A stretch of DNA of 64,000 bases from Gambelia wislizenii. Lineage: Eukaryota; Chordata; Lepidosauria; Squamata; Crotaphytidae. Location of the stretch: contig JAUMIR010000002.1 of assembly GCA_030847615.1 (NCBI GenBank), positions 118,800,309-118,864,308 on the forward strand. The letters run 5' to 3'. Every line of letters begins with the position of its first letter. Position 1 is the first letter of the stretch. A program made the position numbers and the translations under genes. Positions 59,061 to 64,000 of this stretch are shown piece after piece. The notes under the pieces are model-generated. The model did not search any database, was not told the DNA's origin, and saw only the letters and a list, made by a program, of their open reading frames with translations.

Positions 59061-59191
59061 TGAGAGCTGAAAAGTTACTTTTTGGACTAAAGCTCCTAGA
59101 ATCCTCTAGCCAGCATGATCAGTTGCCATTCTAACTAGGGGATTCTGTTACTTGCACTTGTAAGAAAGTAACATTTTGAGTTCTACTTGAT

Positions 59192-59417
59192 AGTGGGTCC
59201 TTTCACACTACAAAGTTATATACTGTATTGCACTTTAACTGCTGTGGCTAAATTCTGTGGAATTGTGAGGTTTGTGATTTGGTGAGGCACTAGAGCTCTC
59301 TGGCTGAAAATTCTAAATGCGCCTCCTTAAACTGCAATTCCCAGGATTCCATAGGATACTGCCATGGCACTTAAAGTGGAATCATAGTGCTTTAATACTG
59401 TAGTTTGAAAGGGCCCA
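59192..59417. mobile_element. Small TIR element
   Basis: Inverted ends GGTCCTTTCACACTACA and TGTAGTTTGAAAGGGCC. The interior has GGAATTGTGAGGTTTGTGAT and CTGCAATTCCCAGGATTCCA, itself an imperfect inverted pair. Typical hAT-type MITE. Confidence 0.65.
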
Positions 59418-60701
59418 GTGCCACAAGCCACAGTGGCAGGTACACATCCCTTTCTCTCCTGTCTTCCTTTTCTATCCCAGATTCCAGTGTACAGACAGAT
59501 TTGACTGTTGTTTGCAGGGATGCAGGATCTTTGATTCTCCTCCCATCCTTTCCCCAGCTAAGCACTAAGCAGCTGAATTAAGGTAAATAATAAAATAGTC
59601 TAGTGGCACCATCCACAATCCTTGGGCTGCTACCAGATGCCTGTAGCGATTGCCAGATTTTGCTTTCCTGCTTGCCCTGAGCTCCCCCCCACATCCACTT
59701 CAGGTCCCCCCCCCCCGGCTCACATTTAAACCATGTTTCGGGGCTCTGAAATACTGACCACCTGGCAGGCTTTGTGAGAACTGCCATTTAAGTCGCCATA
59801 GTATTCTGGAGCCAGACAGTACAAGGAGTACTGTGGAAATTAAAACAATGGCTTGCCTAAATCCAGCTACATGCTCAGTGCATTTGAACACTTGTACCAG
59901 TGTTGTTGTCATTGCTGCGTGTGAAACGTGCCAAGGTGGCTGCAAAGAAGGAGGAGGATGGCCACCCAGAGGTCTCTCTTTTTTAAGAAGAACCCCTTCA
60001 GACTTGATACCAGCCATGAAACAGAGGGTACTTCCAGACAGAGAAATTCCTAGCACTCCTAGGAAAGCATTGTTCAACTATTTTGTCTCTTCCTTTTTAG
60101 TTTTAGTTGTTTTGTTTTTTCAATGAGAAAAAGAATGGATGCAGTGGTAGAAATACATAGTGAAAATTGATGTTACTGTTATCTAGGACACACACACACA
60201 ATTCCATGAATGAAGTAGTGTGGCACAATAAAAATCTCAGAAACTACCCTTGCTCTCCGAACTGAAAGCTGTGTGCTTAGTACATCTTAGCAACAGAGTG
60301 TGGAACATTCATCTTTCTCTGTCTGTACTCAGCTCCTTGCTCTCTTCCTCTTTTCTCTGTGTCTCTACCTGCATTTGCAATGTCTTGTCTCCTTTTCAAT
60401 ATCATTGCTATCATCAGTTACCTTCCTTTCAAGCTGCTCTTTACTTCTCAACCATCTTCCTTTCTTTTTCAATTTGCTCCATTTTGCAACCATGTGTACA
60501 ATAATCCTGAAGGATGGGTCATTAATGGACCCATTGCACAGATGAAGGAAGAACCCATCCACTTGAAAGGCCTTTGGGAATAATGTTACATGCCTTATTA
60601 TAACATCCATACTATAACATGTCTTGGTATGGCCAAGAGTATCTTGTCTTGGGAATAAATTAAAATGAATGCATCTATAATGATAGCTGTTATAGTATAT
60701 A

Positions 60702-61028
60702 CAGTGGGCCCTCCATATCCATAGATTTGGTATCCACAGATTTCAACATCCGCAAATTGTCGCCACATATTTAAAATGGAGGTACCCATACTTAAAATGG
60801 TGCTGCTGCATACTTAAAATGGCAGTGTCCATACTTAAAATGCCGCCGCCACATAATTAAAATGGCAGCCCCCAAACTTAAGATGGTGGTGCCACATAAT
60901 TAAAATGGTGGTGCCCATACTTAAAATGGTGGTGCCTATTGGTTTATATAGGACTTAACCATCTGCAGTTTTTGCTATCCATGGGGGGGATCCGGAACCA
61001 AGACCCCACGAATATGGAGGGCCTGCTG
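60702..61028. mobile_element. Tigger/pogo-like MITE with internal minisatellite
   Basis: Ends CAGTGGGCCCTCCATATCC and GAATATGGAGGGCCTGCTG with TA on both sides (60700-60701, 61029-61030). The middle (about 60765-60935) is eight units of about 21 bp around CATACTTAAAATGGTGGTGC. Confidence 0.85.
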
Positions 61029-61032
61029 TATT

Positions 61033-61258
61033 TGTGTTGTTGTTCTAATGTGCCTTCTAGGCAAGTCCAACTTACGGTGAGCCCATCATAGTGTTTTCCT
61101 GCCAAGATTTATTTAAAGGAGATTTGCCATTGTCATCCTGTCACACTGGGAGAATGTGACTTGTCCAGCATCACCTGGTGGGTTTCCATGGCTGATCAGG
61201 ATTCGAAGTCTGGTCTTCCAAAATGCTAATCTAACATTCAAACCACGACACCATGCTT
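61033..61258 (-). mobile_element. tRNA-derived SINE
   Basis: Reverse strand head TGGTGTCGTGGTTTGAATG, B-box-like ACTTCGAATCC, GCCATGGAAACCCACCAGGT, and an AACAACAACACA tail that begins directly after the MITE's TA. 61285-61365 has a weak LINE-tail-like scrap (GAGAAAGGATGACATACAAA). Confidence 0.8.
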
Positions 61259-62114
61259 GTTCATATATATTGGCTGCGGGCAAGCAATTCTTTCTCTGCC
61301 TAACTTGAGAATGCTACCTTGAGCTCCACAGAGAAAGGATGACATACAAATATCAGATGGGGTAAATCCAAATGCTATCAAGTTCCTTTGATTCATTGAA
61401 TCTCCTCTAGATGGAGCTAGCTATTAAATTAGGATGGATGGATAAAAGCCAGATATTGAGAAGACCCGATTTTAACAGAGGGTAAGAGAGTTCAACAAGG
61501 ACTAGTGTTGGGTATATTGTAAAACTGTAAAACCAAGCCCCAAGAAAAAATGGCATAGTGCTAGTGTATTTTCAAGATGATTCCTTTCAACTTTTTACAC
61601 CTTATAATTACTAAACTGTGTTAGCAACACAAGGCAAATGGGTGTGATTTTGCTGGGGGAAAGAAACAAAGGGATGTGTTTGTTTCCCTGAAAAATTATC
61701 ATCTACAGAGAATAGCCATTATCAGTCTAAATATTGAATGTAAAATAAAGCTAAACGTGTCCTTTACCCCTGCATACCATATGGTCCATTCAATTGCTTA
61801 TAACAATAGTCCCCCAGAGTCTAAGGCCAGAATGCTGTCAGAAATACAGGTGCTCTTATGGCATAATCCATCACCTGGGTTCTGAAACAACTAGACTCAC
61901 ACTTTCCTTTCAGTAGCATCTGTGCCTATTTGTCCTTGCTGGTCTGTGCTCATTTTCTGATAATACTTTCCACAAAAGCAACACATTTGTCTGTTACATA
62001 TAGCAGGATGACCTCCATACTTAACCTTTGCTCTGTTCCTTCCCCACCTGTCAAATCAACACCTTCTCTACCTGCAAGAACAGTAATAGATTTTATTGCC
62101 TCTTTTCTCTGCAG

Positions 62115-62172
62115 CCACCCCGTGGAGGGCCCCCAATAAGATTGACCTGTATGACGTCCGGCGAAGGCCTTG
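62115..62172 (+). CDS. CACNA2D2: CACNA2D2 exon C (internal)
   Basis: 58-nt exon, entering at phase 1 and leaving at phase 2. The acceptor is TTTTCTCTGCAG and the donor a consensus GTAAGT at 62173. With the G from exon B it reads A-TPWRAPNKIDLYDVRRRP and two bases of a Trp codon. The IDLYDVRRRPW string is near-invariant in alpha2delta proteins and sits immediately before the VWA domain, whose metal-binding DxSxS motif lies in exons beyond this window. The short TPWRAPNK form, without the longer insert seen in alpha2delta-1, supports alpha2delta-2. I found no further exon in 62173-64000. Confidence 0.95.
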
Positions 62173-64000
62173 GTAAGTGCAGAGTAAACAAACCACATGG
62201 GAGCTGGTGAACATTAGATTGCATAGCATAGGAATAACTGTATACCTCAGCCTTGGAGCTGCCAGCTGTTGGCCTGTGTTATATATATAAAAAAACTTAC
62301 ACTGGTATCCTTTTCTTCTTTGGGAAAGTTCAAAGCAACTTCCTAGGAAATTACTTACCCTGACAGTGAGCAGGTTGAGCTGAGACCTGCTTAGTTTCCC
62401 TTGCTAAAGCTAACAATCTAACTGCATTGTTTACCTTCCTAAAGGCCTTAGGTCAAATTGTGTGTAGTCACTGATGATCATTCAGTTGGTTTCTCAAGCA
62501 TACTTCCAATAGCACAATATTCCTCCACAGTCTAATGTCGGGTCCATAAAAAGAGCTGCACCCTCATGTTGGGGAGAGAGCCATGCCATGAAAGGACTGC
62601 TATGCTAACTGCTGTTCTAGGAAAAAGGTCTATAAAGCTCTCTGTTCCAGCACAGATCAGCAGCTGAGGGGACCTGGAAGGGAGGAAAGCTGAGAACCCA
62701 GGATCTGATAGCAGGGAATACTTTAGTTCATGGTACAGCAATGAATAGAGAGGACAAACTCACAAAATGGAGCATGTGGGTTAGAGAAACAGGAGGATTA
62801 TGTTGTGTTAAACAGTGCCTGTGAACTTACTACCATTGCATTGACAATAATAGTACTAGTTATAACCGGGGTGGGTTGCTTTTTCCACCAACAACATAAT
62901 TGCAGTTTGAATGCTAGAAAAATGTAATTATCCCTCACAATAGAATAGTGCTACCTGAAGTGAAATCCTCTGCAGCAGATGAGCAACAAGTGTGTGTTTA
63001 TTCACTGAGCAAAGAAACTATTGTATAAACAGGCCCTTAGAACAATGCATTAAAGAAAATGATCATACGTCTCTTAGAAATGGGCAGAGTCCTAGTGATC
63101 TCTCCTTCGTCTGCTTTCCAAAAAAAAAAATTATGGGTGGTATCTAACTTCCTATCGCAGCATTTGAGTTTCTGAATGCTAGGCATACTGGTATGAGTTT
63201 AAGTTGTTCTTGTGAGATTCTCACCCACTTTTTCCCCATAGATCAGGCAAGTATACAGTAGGACCTCCATATCCACTGATTCATTATCCACTGATTCAAT
63301 TATCCACGGGACACAAAACAGGACATCTACCATAGAGTCTCCCTAGAAAATGTGTCCTCTCTAGCCATTTTCTAGGTCTTTCAAGGCAACTCTATGGTAT
63401 TTTAAACCAGAAGTCCCATTATTTTCAATGGCGTTCACTATTATCCATGGTTTTCAGTATCCACAGGGGGCCCCAGAACCAATCCCAGCGGAGTCCTACT
63501 ATGATTATAAAGAAGCTGCTAAGCAAGGATAGGCAACTGCTGAGCATGCAGGGGAAAATTTTCACCCATGTGCTTGGCTGCACCTGCCTGAAAACTGGCT
63601 AGAAAAAACTGGAAATAAGAACCAAAGTTACTTCCATTTTTGTTTTTGTCAATTTCTGCCTCTTTCCCCCTTGTTTTGAGCAGGCTGGGGTGTTTTCCCA
63701 CCTTTGCTCTAGAATCATGGGATATGATAGTTTGGATACGTTCAGGTGTCATATTAAGCCAGAAATCCAGGCTTAATGAACCATGATGTGAATGAGCTGA
63801 ATGTTGGTGCAGGCGACATATTTGCTCTTCCTTTCACATGAACAGGTAAGCAATTCAGGAAGAGATTTGTTCTTAATATGTCCAAATTCAGGTTCATGGT
63901 TAAGTGCACCCCATCCTCCCCAAAAAGAAACAATACTGGAAGTCCCCATTGTCTTTAAAGGTGGCTTACCCTCCCTTAACCATATTCCCTTGATTCTTCT
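62173..64000 (+). other. CACNA2D2: CACNA2D2 intron after exon C (partial)
   Basis: Starts at a consensus GTAAGT donor and runs off the window. The next expected coding segment, beginning YIQGA and entering the VWA domain, was not seen. Apart from the Tigger-like MITE at 63256-63502 nothing is recognised. Confidence 0.75.
63256..63502. mobile_element. Tigger/pogo-like MITE
   Basis: Same family as 11896-12135. Ends CAGTAGGACCTCC and GGAGTCCTACTA, left TA at 63254-63255. It has an extra partial tandem of the terminal region (CCACTGATTCATTATCCACT) compared with the other copy. Confidence 0.8.

Larger units (their letters stand above)
58416..62114 (+). other. CACNA2D2: CACNA2D2 intron between exons B and C
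   Basis: A 3.7 kb intron. Contents: a 61-bp tandem duplication, a CpG-containing dispersed element, a small TIR element, a Tigger-like MITE with an internal minisatellite, and a SINE. The stretches 59420-60700 and 61350-62114 show only a C-run (59706-59717), a CA-repeat near 60189 and otherwise nothing recognised. Confidence 0.85.

Overview
The window looks like a piece of a vertebrate nuclear genome, most probably a squamate reptile (lizard). Two lines of evidence support this: three short exons of a voltage-gated calcium channel alpha2delta subunit on the + strand, and a repeat content typical of squamates. That content comprises CR1 LINEs with 3' ATTCTATG-type repeats, RTE-BovB 3' fragments, a reptile-type L1, L2-like LINE fragments, an ingi/Vingi-like LINE, tRNA-derived SINEs, a 5S rRNA-derived SINE, and pogo/Tigger-like and hAT-like DNA elements. 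I cannot name the species.

Gene layout. The only host gene I can support is CACNA2D2 (+ strand, partial). Exon A is 1622-1760, exon B 58284-58415 and exon C 62115-62172. Phases are compatible at both splices (T|CC = Ser and G|CC = Ala), and all junctions are canonical. The exons encode the region just before the von Willebrand factor A domain. The next exon lies beyond the window. Everything else is intronic: a 56.5 kb intron, a 3.7 kb intron and two partial flanking introns.

Repeat layout. 0.5-1.2 kb: a 193-bp near-palindrome and a diverged direct repeat. 3.7-5.8 kb: a 5S-derived SINE and an antisense 5'-truncated L1 flanked by an unusually long (about 95 bp) duplication. 11.4-14 kb: a nest in which a hAT-like element with an 8-bp target duplication holds a Tigger-like MITE, a CR1, a second hAT-like element and a SINE. 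14.9-23.1 kb: CR1 fragments and two rearranged copies of one LINE family, one showing a clear twin-priming inversion. 24.8-25.5 kb: a 46-bp minisatellite. 26.9-27.5 kb: a CpG-rich MITE. 34.7-36.1 kb: CR1. 38.6-43.6 kb: the most complete LINE, with a promoter-like 5' end (three AP-1 motifs plus a TATA box), an SGNH-esterase-type ORF1 and an endonuclease/reverse-transcriptase ORF2 ending in a zinc finger. 43.6-64 kb: SINEs, L2-like sequence, foldback elements and several TA-flanked MITEs, one carrying its own 21-bp minisatellite.

The genes do not form a pathway: the window is one long-intron gene loaded with mobile DNA. The points most worth checking are the LINE at 38.6-43.6 kb (possible mosaic of a CR1-type ORF1 and an ingi/Vingi-type ORF2), the insertion-mechanism scars (twin priming, tail-out LINE pair, filler DNA at a CR1 5' junction), and the foldback sequences that would form long RNA hairpins in CACNA2D2 pre-mRNA.
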